From Agromyces albus (GTDB taxonomy: Bacteria; Actinomycetota; Actinomycetes; Actinomycetales; Microbacteriaceae): a DNA stretch of 64,000 nt. Positions 49,998 through 58,713 of this stretch are shown in pieces. A program made the translations under genes and the position numbers. Numbering within the stretch: the stretch's first letter is position 1; each line of letters starts with the position of its first letter. The notes beneath the pieces are model-generated. The model saw nothing but the letters and a program-made list of their open reading frames with translations, was not told the origin of the DNA and did not search any database. The DNA lies in contig NZ_JAUSWX010000001.1 of the NCBI RefSeq assembly GCF_030815405.1, positions 1,550,001 to 1,614,000 of the forward strand, written 5' to 3'.

Positions 49998-51430
49998 TGT
50001 TGCCGCCTGAGCTCGTCAGCTCGTCGTCGAAGCCTATCGACCGCCGTGGGTTGACGCACCGAGACGAGCAGCCACTCCTTCAACGTCATACCCCTAGGTT
50101 GCCGACCGGGATGAAGTCGACGAGCGCGCGTGTCACGATAGCGAGGTCATCGTCACGATGCTGGACGATGAATCGACCTTTCACGAGGAAGTCCGACATG
50201 GGGATGATCACCAGGCTGAGTCCGTGCGCGGGCAGCAGCTCCCGTATTGCTCGTTCTCTAGGGCCATGCGATGAGGTTAGCGGCGAGGTTAGTTCATGGT
50301 TCCTATTCGCCCTCCGCTCTGACGCACAATTCCTACCGAGTGCACGACTCGACGCCAAACTCTGCCGCCTGGATGGCGCGGGCCGACCTTCTCCGGCTCG
50401 CGCCCATCCACGGCACCGTTGCGGGCTTGAACATTTCACGTTTATCCAACGTTTATTCGATCCGAGCCCGATCGAGTCGCACCGAGGCGACCCGAGTAGT
50501 CTGAGATGTGCAGTTGCAGGATCGGCGAGAAATCCCCGATCATGTCGAGATCAGTCGAGCAGTAGCCGAGATTCGAGATCCGGGGGAGTAGTCCCGGGAG
50601 AGTCCATCGGTCACGGGTTCAAGTCCCGTCCGCCCTACAAATACGGTCTGATCAGGAATTTCTATTGGCTCTATCTCAGCCATAGAAACGTCGGGTCGGG
50701 ATCGCCGGATCCTGTTCGAATCGCCTTGGCACGCCCAGTCCAGACTAGTTCGCTTCGCGCGACTTCGAACTTTTCACGGTTCACCAGTCCCGCTCTCGCG
50801 GAACTAAGCGGTAGGCAACAACATCTGTGGATCGAGCGGGCAGGTCGCGGCCGTATCCCGCTCCCAATAGTCGGCTCGCAGCGAAGGATCCTGCGATGTC
50901 AGTGCCCGCCGATACCATCCCCAGAGGAGCCGTCCTGGAGATCAGCACGGCGTGGAATGGTGACATGAGGTGGCCGACATCGATGGGTCGCTGGGCTGCT
51001 GCCGGCGGACATCGGCAGCTGCCTGCTGCTGGGCGTCGGCGGCGTTCTTTTCGCGACCGGTGTTTCGGGGACAGCCGCAGCTCAGGTTTGATCCTCGTCG
51101 TCCTGATGGCATTGTTTGCGACGGTGCGGGAGTGGCTCAACTGGCGCATGACCGTCGCAGCCGCCGACGAGCTGGGCACCTGGTCAAGCGAGTCATCTAA
51201 GGCTGCAGCAGTCCCGTATTGCGGGTTTGGTTCATAGATCGGGTGGTACCGACGAAGGTTCGTGCCGTTGGCGTTCAGATCATGGCCCGGTGGGATATCC
51301 GTCCAACCATCGAACGCGATACTTATAGCCGGACCTCGCCCCCGCCGGGTCACCGAAGCGCGACAGCGCGATCGAATCTCATCGCTCACGGATTCTCGCC
51401 CTCGGGGCCGGCGATCTGCGCGACCCAACC
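49998..51430. other. Remnant-rich region without intact genes, contains tRNA-derived repeat
   Basis: No gene that I can support. Fragments of protein-like text occur: minus strand 50086-50260 (RERAIRELLPAHGLSLVIIP, MSDFLVKGRFIVQHRDDD), and plus strand 50996-51090 (DIGSCLLLGVGGVLFATGVS) continuing in another frame as LILVVLMALFATVREWLNWR, which looks like a frameshifted small membrane protein. The tRNA 3'-end repeat at 50604-50639 divides the region. Mixed remnants beside an attachment-like site fit repeated integration and loss. Confidence 0.5.
50604..50639 (+). repeat. tRNA 3'-end direct repeat, candidate attachment site (copy 1)
   Basis: 36 bases identical to 56951-56986. They contain a complete T-arm (ACGGG stem, TTCAAGT loop, CCCGT stem) and the 3' acceptor strand CCGCCCT with discriminator A, but no 5' half of a tRNA precedes it. 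This is what an ICE or phage leaves when it integrates into a tRNA gene. The tRNA identity cannot be told; its 5' acceptor would read AGGGCGG. Confidence 0.85.
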
Positions 51431-52003
51431 TCAGGCGGCCTGTTGTACGTCGCTCTCGCGCTTGATCGCCGAGATCTCGAACTCGAGCGTGATCTTCTCC
51501 GAGACGAGCCAACCGCCCGAGTCGAGCGGCATGTTCCACTCCAGGCCGTATTCTCGGCGGTCGATGCGCCGCGTGCCCTCGAATCCGGCACGCAGTGCGC
51601 CGAAGGCGTCGGTCTCCACGCCGGTGAACTCGATCGGGATGGTGATCGGTTTCGTGATGTCGCGAATCGTCAGGTCGCCCGAGATCACGAGGGCGTTGTC
51701 GCCGACCTCCTCGATCCTGGTGCTCTTGAAGACGATGTCGGGCCACTTCTCCGCGTTGAAGAAGTCGGCGCTGCGCAAGTGGTCGTCGCGTTGCGTGTTG
51801 CGGGTGTCGACACTGGCAACCTTGAGCACGATCTCGGCGGTCGACTTGGTCGTGTCGTCGAAATCGACGTGCAGGCTGCCGGTAACGTCGTTGAAGGCAC
51901 CACGAACATTCGCCACCATGGCGTGTTTGGCAGAGAAGCCGATGCGAGTGTGGGTGGGGTCCAGGTCCCAGTCGCCGCTCAGGTCTGGTCGGTTGTCGGT
52001 CAT
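51431..52003 (-). CDS. YceI family lipid-binding protein
   Basis: A 190-residue YceI-fold protein, a lipocalin-like barrel that binds polyprenoids or other amphiphiles. The text is typical throughout: WDLDPTHTRIGFSAKHAMVA, VRGAFNDVTGSLHVDFDDTT, VDTRNTQRDDHLRSADFFNA with EKWPDIVFKS, LTIRDITKPITIPIEFTG and RREYGLEWNMPLDSGGWLVS. There is no signal peptide, so it is cytoplasmic, like many actinobacterial members. The ATG at 52003 has GGGAG upstream; the frame is open to 52087. A strong hairpin 220 bases upstream separates it from the GH3 gene. Its function in bacteria is not well defined (stress or isoprenoid handling). Confidence 0.88.
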   Translation of the reverse strand: MTDNRPDLSGDWDLDPTHTRIGFSAKHAMVANVRGAFNDVTGSLHVDFDDTTKSTAEIVLKVASVDTRNTQRDDHLRSADFFNAEKWPDIVFKSTRIEEVGDNALVISGDLTIRDITKPITIPIEFTGVETDAFGALRAGFEGTRRIDRREYGLEWNMPLDSGGWLVSEKITLEFEISAIKRESDVQQAA

Positions 52004-52223
52004 GATCTCCCAATGGTCGTTGCACGAACCCCAATAGTCTGTCATCCGCGGGCTGATCGAATGCTCCAGGATGCCTGCGGCCGTCATCGGGGTCGGCCAT
52101 TCAGCTGTACGCGTCGCCGACCCGTTCGCCGAAGATCTATAGCACGCCAGTGCTCGCCGCCCATATCGCCCCGGACGTCCGCGCTGCGGTCGCCTGGTTC
52201 ACGCGGTCATTGGTAACACCTAC

Positions 52224-52265
52224 GTGCTGCGAGACCGTGCGCGGTGACGCACGGTCTCGCAGCAC
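52224..52265 (-). terminator. Perfect 18-bp hairpin terminator after the GH3 gene
   Basis: Perfectly paired arms 52224-52241 and 52248-52265 (outer GTGCTGCGAGACC) with a CGGTGA loop, 19 bases downstream of the GH3 stop codon. Stem is GC-rich without a T tract. It isolates the glucosidase unit from the YceI gene. Confidence 0.88.
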
Positions 52266-52284
52266 ACGCGTTCATGAACAAAGA

Positions 52285-55200
52285 TCAGCCGATGGTGAAG
52301 TCCGCGACTCGGAAGTCGCCGTCGAACACGAGATAGACGTCGTGGACGCCCCGCGACGCCGATACCGACGCGGTTGTTGTCTCGTACTGGTAGACGTCGC
52401 CTGTGCTCGTCACCTCGGCCGTGCCGACCAGCTCTCCTGTCGGCGAGCCGAGCCGAACTTGGATCGAACCGTTCTCGTCCGACGCGTTCGAAACTCGCGC
52501 GGTGAACGTCACGTCGTTCGCGCGCAGCTTGGTGTCGCCGAACTTGATCCAGCCATCACCTTCGGCTGAGACAGCGGTGCCACGTTCCTTGCTCTCGTCG
52601 ACCAGGAGGACGCCGGCATAGTCGTCGAAATTCTCCGCACGAGTCGGCTTCGACAGGTTGCGAGCCGGAATCGTCTCGCCCTTCACGCGCACGGTCGCCT
52701 GCTGCCGGATGTCCGCGGACGACGAACCGACGAGCAGCTCGTACTCCGACGATTCGACCACCCAGCGATCGCGCGTGACATCCCAACGGGCAAGATCAGA
52801 CGCGTCCAACTCGAGGCGCACCGTCTTCGTCTCGCCAGGCGCGAGCGAGACCCGCTCAAATGCCCGCAACTGCTTGTCGGCAGTCGCATCGCGTGAGCTC
52901 AATTGCCGGCTATAGAGCTGGACGACCTCATCGCCTGCGGCGTCGCCGGTGTTGGTGACATCCACGCTGACGCGAATCGCACCATCGCCGCCCACGGACG
53001 AGCCGGATGTCTTCAGGTTGGAGTAGTCGAACGTGCTGTACGACAGCCCGTGGCCGAACGGGTAGAGCGGAGCGCCGTCGCAATACATGTACGTCCAGCC
53101 GCTCTTGACGATGTCGAAGTCATCGATGCTCGGCAGGTCGTCAACGCCGGCATACCAGGTCTGCGTCAGTCGGCCGGCCGGGTTCTCGTCGCCGAAGACC
53201 ACGTCAGCCACGGCGTTGCCGGTCTCGGACCCGGCGTGCGTGGTCCACAACATCGTTTCCGGCTGGTTGTCGAACGTCGTTGGATAGCTGGTTTCCAGCA
53301 CCACAACCGTGTTGGGATTCGCGGCTGTCACCGCGTCGACGAGTTCCTGCTGGCTGCGACCCAAGGCGAGATCGGTGCGGTCGTGGTTCTCCCTGCCGTA
53401 GACGAACGGGTGGCTGCCGACCACGACGACTGCGGCATCGGCTTGGCCCGCGGCGGCGACGGCGGCGTCGACGCCATCCGACACGACCTCAGGCACGAAA
53501 TGAGCCGCATCCGCTTTGGAACCGGTGCCCACAGTCCCATCGGGCGCGACGGTCACATAGTGCTCGGGAATCCACCACCAGTTCTCGTTCGTTTCGTACC
53601 CGACGTATTGGATCAGAACCGTCCCGTCCGGTTGCTCCTCAAACCGGAACTGCTGCTGCACGTACCAACCCGAGGGCTCGTCCGACGACGTCGTGTATGG
53701 CCCGAACGCGCCACTGAGGTACTTGCCGTTCTCGGCGTTGCGCAGCGTCGAGTAGTCAGCCATCCAGTCGTTGACGTCCCATTGCGACGCGACAGATGGC
53801 GAGGCGTCGGATGCCACGACGAGGTCTGCGGGATCTGTACCGGTTGCGGTGAGGTACCGCCCGGTGGCGGAGTCCTTGAGCGTCACTCGGTCGAGGCCTT
53901 CGACTCCGGTCACGTCCGCGGCCCCGCCGAGCCGCTCGGCGATGCCGTCGAGGGGCGTGACTTCATAGGGCATGCTGCCGCCGTAGAAGTCGCTGAACAC
54001 CGTGTCGTGCAGTGGCCCGATGACTGCGACGCTCGACGTCTGATCCGGATCGAGCGGCAGGGTGTCGGCGCCATTGTCCAGCAGCACCATGGCGTCTGCG
54101 GCGGTCCGGCGGTTCAGGGCTTGGTGCTCTGCGCTGTTCAGGACCTCGGGGCCGATGTCGGCGTACGGTCCGCCGTCGGGGTCGAAGTGGCCAAGACGGA
54201 ACCGAATGGACAGCACGTGTCTGACCGCGGTGTCCACGTCGTCCTCGGTGATGTAGCCCTTGTCCAGCGCAGAGTGCAGCGTTGCCTTCATCGCCGACGG
54301 GTCGCTCTCATCGACGGTGAACCCGTCGAGACCCGCCTTCAGGACCGCCGCGTACGCCTCGTCCTCTTCGTCGAAGTAGAACTGAGCTTGCGTCACCGCG
54401 TGCGGCGCCCATGCGTCGCTGACGTTGTAGAGGTCTTTGTCAGTCCACGAGCGGATGTCTTCGTTGATCGACGGGTCGACGTGGGTCGGCCGTCCGTTGA
54501 CGAGGTTGTACGACGCCATCACACCGGTCGCCGCATCCGCCGAAATCACGCTTCGGAACGGCGCCTGCGAGTACTCCTTGCGGATTCGTGGCGGCAGGTT
54601 GGACGACGACACGCTGCGATCGGCCTCTTTGTTGTAGCCGAAGTAGTGCTTGATGACTGGCGCCACCTTGAGGTAGAGCGGATCGTCACCCGACAAGCCA
54701 GACCCATAGGCGGTGGCAATCTCGCCGGTGAGAAGCGGGTCCTCGGAGTAGCCCTCTTCATTGCGCCCCGCACGCGGATCACGCAGCGGGTCGACCACGG
54801 GCGCCCACGCCTGCAGACCCCAGAGCTGCGGGTCGAGCGTGTTGTAGGCGCGGAGTTCATCGCCGACGGCGGATCCCACGTCGTTGATGAGGTCGGTGTC
54901 CCAGGTGCTGGCCAGGCCAACCGCCTGCGGGAAGACGGTCGCGTCCGTCGCAAGCACTTGGCCCCAGTTGTTGTCGAGGTCGTTGGACCACGCCACGCCG
55001 TGCAGTGCCTCGGTGCCGGCCTTGAAGTAGGGGATGTCAAGCCGCGGGATCGGCATCTGCGACTGATGCAGGAATCCGAGCTTTTCGTCCAGGGTCAGCC
55101 GACCCAAAAGATCGTCGATGCGCTCGTCGAGCGGAAGGTCTGGGTCGCGGAACGGATGGTCGGTGTTCGCGCTGGGAGATGCAGCGACCAATCCACTTGC

Positions 55201-55287
55201 GAGCAGCGGTGCGGCCAGGAGGGCGACAATCGCGGCCGACTTGATGCGGGTTGAAGAACGGCGGCCGGGGAGCGGTAGACCTCGCAT
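52285..55287 (-). CDS. Secreted GH3 beta-glycosidase with inserted and C-terminal modules
   Basis: A 1000-residue exported glycoside hydrolase family 3 enzyme. The ATG at 55287 gives a signal peptide (IKSAAIVALLAAPLLASGLV, cleavage near residue 37). The catalytic barrel has LYLKVAPVIKHYFGYNKEAD (K-H motif, 213-214) and the nucleophile Asp291 in DLYNVSDAWAPHAV, an unusual SDA instead of SDW/SDY. The GH3 C-terminal domain (SSVAVIGPLHDTVFSDFYGG) is split by an insert of about 120 residues (VTLKDSATGRYLTATGTDPA; ENWWWIPEHYVTVAPDGTVG), then resumes at AAVVVVGSHPFVYGRE. A fibronectin-III-like domain and a CBM6-like module (GWIKFGDTKLRANDVTFTAR) end it. Likely beta-glucosidase or xylosidase; the ROK gene upstream suggests sugar control. 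Confidence 0.9.
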   Translation of the reverse strand: MRGLPLPGRRSSTRIKSAAIVALLAAPLLASGLVAASPSANTDHPFRDPDLPLDERIDDLLGRLTLDEKLGFLHQSQMPIPRLDIPYFKAGTEALHGVAWSNDLDNNWGQVLATDATVFPQAVGLASTWDTDLINDVGSAVGDELRAYNTLDPQLWGLQAWAPVVDPLRDPRAGRNEEGYSEDPLLTGEIATAYGSGLSGDDPLYLKVAPVIKHYFGYNKEADRSVSSSNLPPRIRKEYSQAPFRSVISADAATGVMASYNLVNGRPTHVDPSINEDIRSWTDKDLYNVSDAWAPHAVTQAQFYFDEEDEAYAAVLKAGLDGFTVDESDPSAMKATLHSALDKGYITEDDVDTAVRHVLSIRFRLGHFDPDGGPYADIGPEVLNSAEHQALNRRTAADAMVLLDNGADTLPLDPDQTSSVAVIGPLHDTVFSDFYGGSMPYEVTPLDGIAERLGGAADVTGVEGLDRVTLKDSATGRYLTATGTDPADLVVASDASPSVASQWDVNDWMADYSTLRNAENGKYLSGAFGPYTTSSDEPSGWYVQQQFRFEEQPDGTVLIQYVGYETNENWWWIPEHYVTVAPDGTVGTGSKADAAHFVPEVVSDGVDAAVAAAGQADAAVVVVGSHPFVYGRENHDRTDLALGRSQQELVDAVTAANPNTVVVLETSYPTTFDNQPETMLWTTHAGSETGNAVADVVFGDENPAGRLTQTWYAGVDDLPSIDDFDIVKSGWTYMYCDGAPLYPFGHGLSYSTFDYSNLKTSGSSVGGDGAIRVSVDVTNTGDAAGDEVVQLYSRQLSSRDATADKQLRAFERVSLAPGETKTVRLELDASDLARWDVTRDRWVVESSEYELLVGSSSADIRQQATVRVKGETIPARNLSKPTRAENFDDYAGVLLVDESKERGTAVSAEGDGWIKFGDTKLRANDVTFTARVSNASDENGSIQVRLGSPTGELVGTAEVTSTGDVYQYETTTASVSASRGVHDVYLVFDGDFRVADFTIG

Positions 55288-55527
55288 CGGCGCGACGTCC
55301 TCTCGGTGAGTGACCGACGGTCCTCCCAGTGCCGCCGATTTGGTGGGCAGGGGAGGTTTCACGAAAACGTGTCGAAGCGTTGCGCGGAAGGTGTGCTTCA
55401 TGGGTGCGTCCTACTTCCTTGTAGTGGCGGTGACGCCCGATTTCCTGCGGGTGGTGAGGTGTTTCGAGGACCGGTTGGCCGATGAGGGACTGCCCTGTCC
55501 GTCGTACGCTCTCGCGAGTGCCCGTTT

Positions 55528-55557
55528 ATTTTGTGCCCTCATGAAACAATATGTCAA
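55528..55557 (-). promoter_or_regulatory. Sigma-70-like promoter for the GH3 gene
   Basis: On the minus strand TTGACA (55552-55557) is followed after 18 bases by CAAAAT (55528-55533), a good match to the housekeeping consensus. It is directed at the GH3 gene with a leader of about 230 bases, and the spacer contains TGTTTCATGAGG, a possible ROK operator. The leader holds no other gene. Confidence 0.6.
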
Positions 55558-55607
55558 GGGGCGCAACAAACTCCCTCCCCGAAGTGGAACCTGCGCAACG
55601 CCGGCTG

Positions 55608-56747
55608 TCAGACGACCTTGCGAATCGCGCTGACGGCCGCCGCCCAGGCGTAGTCGGCGAAGGCGAAGTCGTGGACGTCGATCTCCGAGCGCTCGGAAGC
55701 CGACTCCAGCCGCTCGGCAAGTGCGATGTCCATCGCCGCCTTGCCGGCACGAGCTACCGCAAGACCTTCGCCCGTCACGATCACCTTCTCAGGATCGATG
55801 ACGTTCATCAGCTCAGCGACGACGACACCGAGTGCATATCCGGCATCGTCGAGCGCACCCTGCGCCGCTCGGTCGCCTGCGGCAGCACGCTCGAGGACAT
55901 GCTCGAAGCTGGTGTCGGCCGCGTTGTGAAGGATTGCAGGGATGGTGACGTAGGCGGACGCACACCCGACGTGGCCCCGATCGCACGTCGGACCGATGTG
56001 CCGCACAGGGATGTGACCGACTTTTCCGGGATGCCCGTGCGAGCCGCGTACGAGTTCGTCGTTCACGACGATGCCGGCTCCAATGCCTGCGCCCAGGCCG
56101 AACAGTACGAGGGACCTGCGCCCAACCCCCGCTCCGAACCAATGATGGGCGGCCGTGAGCGCCTGCACGTCGTTGCTCATCGCGATGGGTAGGCCGATTT
56201 CCGCCTCGATGAGAGACTCGAGGGGCACGTTGTCCCACCCGAGGAAGTACGATCCCACGATGACCGCGCGCCCACGCACCCGTTCAACGTCGCCAGCCAG
56301 GCACACTCCCACGGACGCCAGTCGAGGGTGGGAGGCGCTGAAGCCCCTGACGATCTCCGCTATCTGGGAGACCGCGTCGGGAGCGTACCGAGAGACAAGC
56401 GACTGCTCCTCGAGCTCGATGACGTTGGCCTGCAGGTCTGTGACCACCGCGTACAAGGCTTCACCAGTGAGCTTCACGCCCGCGAACTGGGCCGCACTCG
56501 GCTCGAGATTCAAGATCTCAGACGGGCGACCACGCCCGTTCGGAGCATTCGTCTCGCCCTCCGTCAGAAATCCGAGCTCAACGAGATCTCTAGCGAGGCG
56601 GGTGAGACTCGTGCGCGACAAGCCCGTGCGGCGAGCAAGCTCAGCGCGCGATGCCGAGCCGTTGATGAGTACCTCGAGGAGCACATCCCGCTGGGCGTCG
56701 TGGAGATCCGGCCAGGCCCATGCGGGCTCACTGCGGGAATCGACCAT
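55608..56747 (-). CDS. ROK family transcriptional regulator
   Basis: A 379-residue sugar-responsive repressor of the NagC/XylR type. The N-terminal winged HTH is clear (VLLEVLINGSASRAELARRT, GLSRTSLTRLARDLVELGFL, GRGRPSEILNL). The sugar-kinase-like ROK domain has VGVCLAGDVERVRGRAVIVG, VNDELVRGSHGHPGKVGHIP and the zinc-type cluster TCDRGHVGCASAYVTIP (C-x-x-G-x-x-G-C), where the H-x9-C-x-C-x4-C site is reduced. It is encoded just upstream of the secreted GH3 gene in the same direction, so it most likely controls glycoside use through the promoter at about 55530. TTGACATAGGAGATAATC directly before its ATG could be part of its own operator or promoter. Confidence 0.88.
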   Translation of the reverse strand: MVDSRSEPAWAWPDLHDAQRDVLLEVLINGSASRAELARRTGLSRTSLTRLARDLVELGFLTEGETNAPNGRGRPSEILNLEPSAAQFAGVKLTGEALYAVVTDLQANVIELEEQSLVSRYAPDAVSQIAEIVRGFSASHPRLASVGVCLAGDVERVRGRAVIVGSYFLGWDNVPLESLIEAEIGLPIAMSNDVQALTAAHHWFGAGVGRRSLVLFGLGAGIGAGIVVNDELVRGSHGHPGKVGHIPVRHIGPTCDRGHVGCASAYVTIPAILHNAADTSFEHVLERAAAGDRAAQGALDDAGYALGVVVAELMNVIDPEKVIVTGEGLAVARAGKAAMDIALAERLESASERSEIDVHDFAFADYAWAAAVSAIRKVV

Positions 56748-56950
56748 GATTATCTCCTATGTCAAGCGGCCTGTGGAAGCTAAGTCGCAGCGGATTGTTC
56801 GTGTCGGGTGACGGTGTTGAAGCCTCGCGATGATCATCTACATCATCGCCCGCGGGCGCAGCAAGTCGGCACGCCCCGCGCGATCGACCGAGATGGTGTC
56901 GGACACCGTCGACGTACCGCGCTCGAGGGCGACGTCGGGGCCGGGGAGTT

Positions 56951-56986
56951 CCATCGGTCACGGGTTCAAGTCCCGTCCGCCCTACA
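56951..56986 (+). repeat. tRNA 3'-end direct repeat, candidate attachment site (copy 2)
   Basis: Second copy of the 36-base repeat at 50604-50639, same orientation, containing T-arm and 3' acceptor strand ending in ACA without a tRNA 5' half. The 6.3 kb between the copies contain YceI, GH3 and ROK genes. About 80 bases beyond it is a fragment of an ICE membrane gene, as expected at the end of an integrated element. Confidence 0.85.
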
Positions 56987-57063
56987 GAAGCCCTGTTTAT
57001 CTACGCGTTCTGCATTGCTTATCGCTCTCGTCACGTCCGATTCCCCGGTGCAATCAGATCTGT

Positions 57064-57195
57064 GCCCGCGGCTCGGCCTGGCTCAACGTGCTCGCGCTGC
57101 TGTTCGCGTGGAACGCATTGAAGTTCCTCGTCGCCAGGCCCGTAGCCCTCATCCAACGTATCGGCGTCCTCGGCCGCGAAGCACGAGCACGGCGC
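57064..57195 (+). pseudogene. Fragment of ICE membrane gene paralogous to 35543-35953
   Basis: In one frame the DNA reads SAWLNVLALLFAWNALKFLV, then ARPVALIQRIGVLGREARARR, which matches GWLNLLVVLFVWNGLKFLVA and VIQLLRVRAREARARR in the membrane protein encoded next to the relaxase. The N-terminal half and the first helix are missing and the frame does not continue into the family's C-terminus. So a second, related conjugative element once ended here. It lies 78 bases past the second tRNA-derived repeat. Confidence 0.72.
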
Positions 57196-57354
57196 GCCAT
57201 CTCAATTACCACGTCGGCGTCGAGCCCAAGCGGCTCGAGGAGCTGGAATCCCGAGTTGTCGGGTAACGAGCACGATTCCCGGCCTGGTACGGAACTGTGA
57301 ATGAGTCGACCAGCCCGTGGCGAATCACCGATCCTTTATCCAATGAGCGGGTAA

Positions 57355-57380
57355 CCAAAGGATATATGCATATCCTTTGG
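57355..57380. promoter_or_regulatory. Palindromic operator of the Fic gene
   Basis: CCAAAGGATAT (57355-57365), four-base spacer ATGC, ATATCCTTTGG (57370-57380): an 11-bp perfect inverted repeat ending 12 bases before the Fic ATG, so it overlaps the ribosome binding region or promoter. A related half-site ATCCTTTATCCAA lies at 57331-57343. The Fic protein has a C-terminal winged-helix-like segment and could bind it to repress itself. Confidence 0.8.
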
Positions 57381-57392
57381 TAAGCTCGCTTC

Positions 57393-58670
57393 ATGGCAGA
57401 TGGTCAACCGAGGCAACGAGCAGGTCAGCCCGCCGGCGCGCAATTCATGCCGGCGCCAAGGGCCGAGGCATCCGTCGAGCTGTCGAAACCCGAGCGTGCG
57501 TGGCCACCGATCGACTATGAACCTCGGCCCTGGGTGCGAACCGGAGACGAGGTCGCATCCCGCAGAGCCCTACGTGCCGCCGCAAGCGAATACCAGGCAT
57601 CAGTCCCGCCAGAGATCTCGAAGCTTCGCCTGGACCTCGAGCCCGCTGTGCTCGCCGTCGCTGACGACGCGAGTAAAGAGCTCACCCGATTCGACACGAA
57701 AGCCGGGATGATCGCGGCGCCGTTCGCGTCGATCCTGCTGCGCACCGAGAGCGCATCCAGTTCCGAGGTTGAGAACGTCACCTCGAGCGCGAAACAAGTG
57801 GCTCTCGCCGAGATCGGAGAGTCACGATCGGGGAACGCACAACTGGTCGTCTCGAATGTACGGGCGATGAATGCAGCGATTGCGCTGTCCGACCGGCTGG
57901 ATGAGGAAGCCATCATCGCGATGCACGAGGCCCTGCTCACGTCCTCCGCCCCTCACCATGTGGGCAGCTGGCGCCAGGAGCAGGTCTGGATCGGCGGAGG
58001 CAGCGTGTCACCACACACGGCGAGGTTCGTGCCGCCGCACCGGGACCGAGTCCCCGGACTGATGAAGGACCTCGTCGAGTTCGCCCATCGCACTGACATT
58101 CCTGTGCTCGTGCAAGCTGCGATCGCGCACGCCCAGTTCGAGACCATCCACCCGTTCCCAGACGGCAACGGCCGAACCGGCCGTGCCCTCCTGCAGGGGA
58201 TGCTGCGCGCCGGGGGAGTCACCCGGAACGTGGCAGTGCCAGTCTCCGCCGGCCTGCTCAGCGACACCGACGCCTACTTCGACGCGCTCAACGCCTACCG
58301 CACGGGAGACCCGAACGAGATCGTCTCCTCCGTCTCGGAGGCATCATTCGCAGCGGTCAACAACGGGCAACGCCTGGTCGACGATATCGAGGCGGTTCGC
58401 GCGCGGTGGAACGCGACAGTCGTGGCCCGGGCTGACTCATCGGTGCACCGGGTGAAGGAGTACCTGCTGCGCCAGCCCGTGATCAACACGAAAACCGTCG
58501 CATCAGCGCTCAGCGTCAGCGAGGTGGCTGCACAGACCTCGATCGACAAACTCGTCGACGCGGACGTGCTCACTCAGGCGGGTGGGCGGGCGCGATACCG
58601 GATCTGGCAGGCCAGCGAGGTACTGGACGCACTTGATGCCTTCGGGGCGCGAGCTCGTCGTAGCCGTTAG
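57393..58670 (+). CDS. Fic family protein (AMP transferase type) with C-terminal HTH
   Basis: A 425-residue Fic protein, predicted to attach AMP from ATP to a target protein. The active site is complete: QFETIHPFPDGNGRTGRALL (HPFxDGNGRxxR, near 253). A possible inhibitory glutamate motif of class II lies in the N-terminal part (ILLRTESASSSEVENVTSS, matching S/T-S-x-x-E-(G/N)), which would hold the enzyme inactive. After the Fic core, VKEYLLRQPVINTKTVASAL and VSEVAAQTSIDKLVDADVLT form a winged-helix-like region, as in SoFic. The ATG at 57393 follows the palindrome at 57355-57380. It is an orphan, not next to a visible antitoxin, which agrees with a self-inhibited Fic. Confidence 0.9.
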   Translation: MADGQPRQRAGQPAGAQFMPAPRAEASVELSKPERAWPPIDYEPRPWVRTGDEVASRRALRAAASEYQASVPPEISKLRLDLEPAVLAVADDASKELTRFDTKAGMIAAPFASILLRTESASSSEVENVTSSAKQVALAEIGESRSGNAQLVVSNVRAMNAAIALSDRLDEEAIIAMHEALLTSSAPHHVGSWRQEQVWIGGGSVSPHTARFVPPHRDRVPGLMKDLVEFAHRTDIPVLVQAAIAHAQFETIHPFPDGNGRTGRALLQGMLRAGGVTRNVAVPVSAGLLSDTDAYFDALNAYRTGDPNEIVSSVSEASFAAVNNGQRLVDDIEAVRARWNATVVARADSSVHRVKEYLLRQPVINTKTVASALSVSEVAAQTSIDKLVDADVLTQAGGRARYRIWQASEVLDALDAFGARARRSR

Positions 58671-58713
58671 GCCCCACTCGTTAGCCGCATTCACCGGCAC
58701 CGCCCTGCTCGAC

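Noticed and set aside
50086..50439. 117-codon minus-strand ORF
   Set aside because: Only the last 55 codons look protein-like and no start or family is recognisable; listed as remnant in the gap entry.
50560..50640. Complete tRNA gene
   Set aside because: Only the T-arm and 3' acceptor strand are present; no AGGGCGG 5' strand, D-arm or anticodon arm upstream.
52903..55254. 783-residue plus-strand open frame opposite the GH3 gene
   Set aside because: Antisense GC-artefact; the minus-strand frame has clear GH3 motifs, and the plus-strand text is Val/Arg/Asp-rich without domains.
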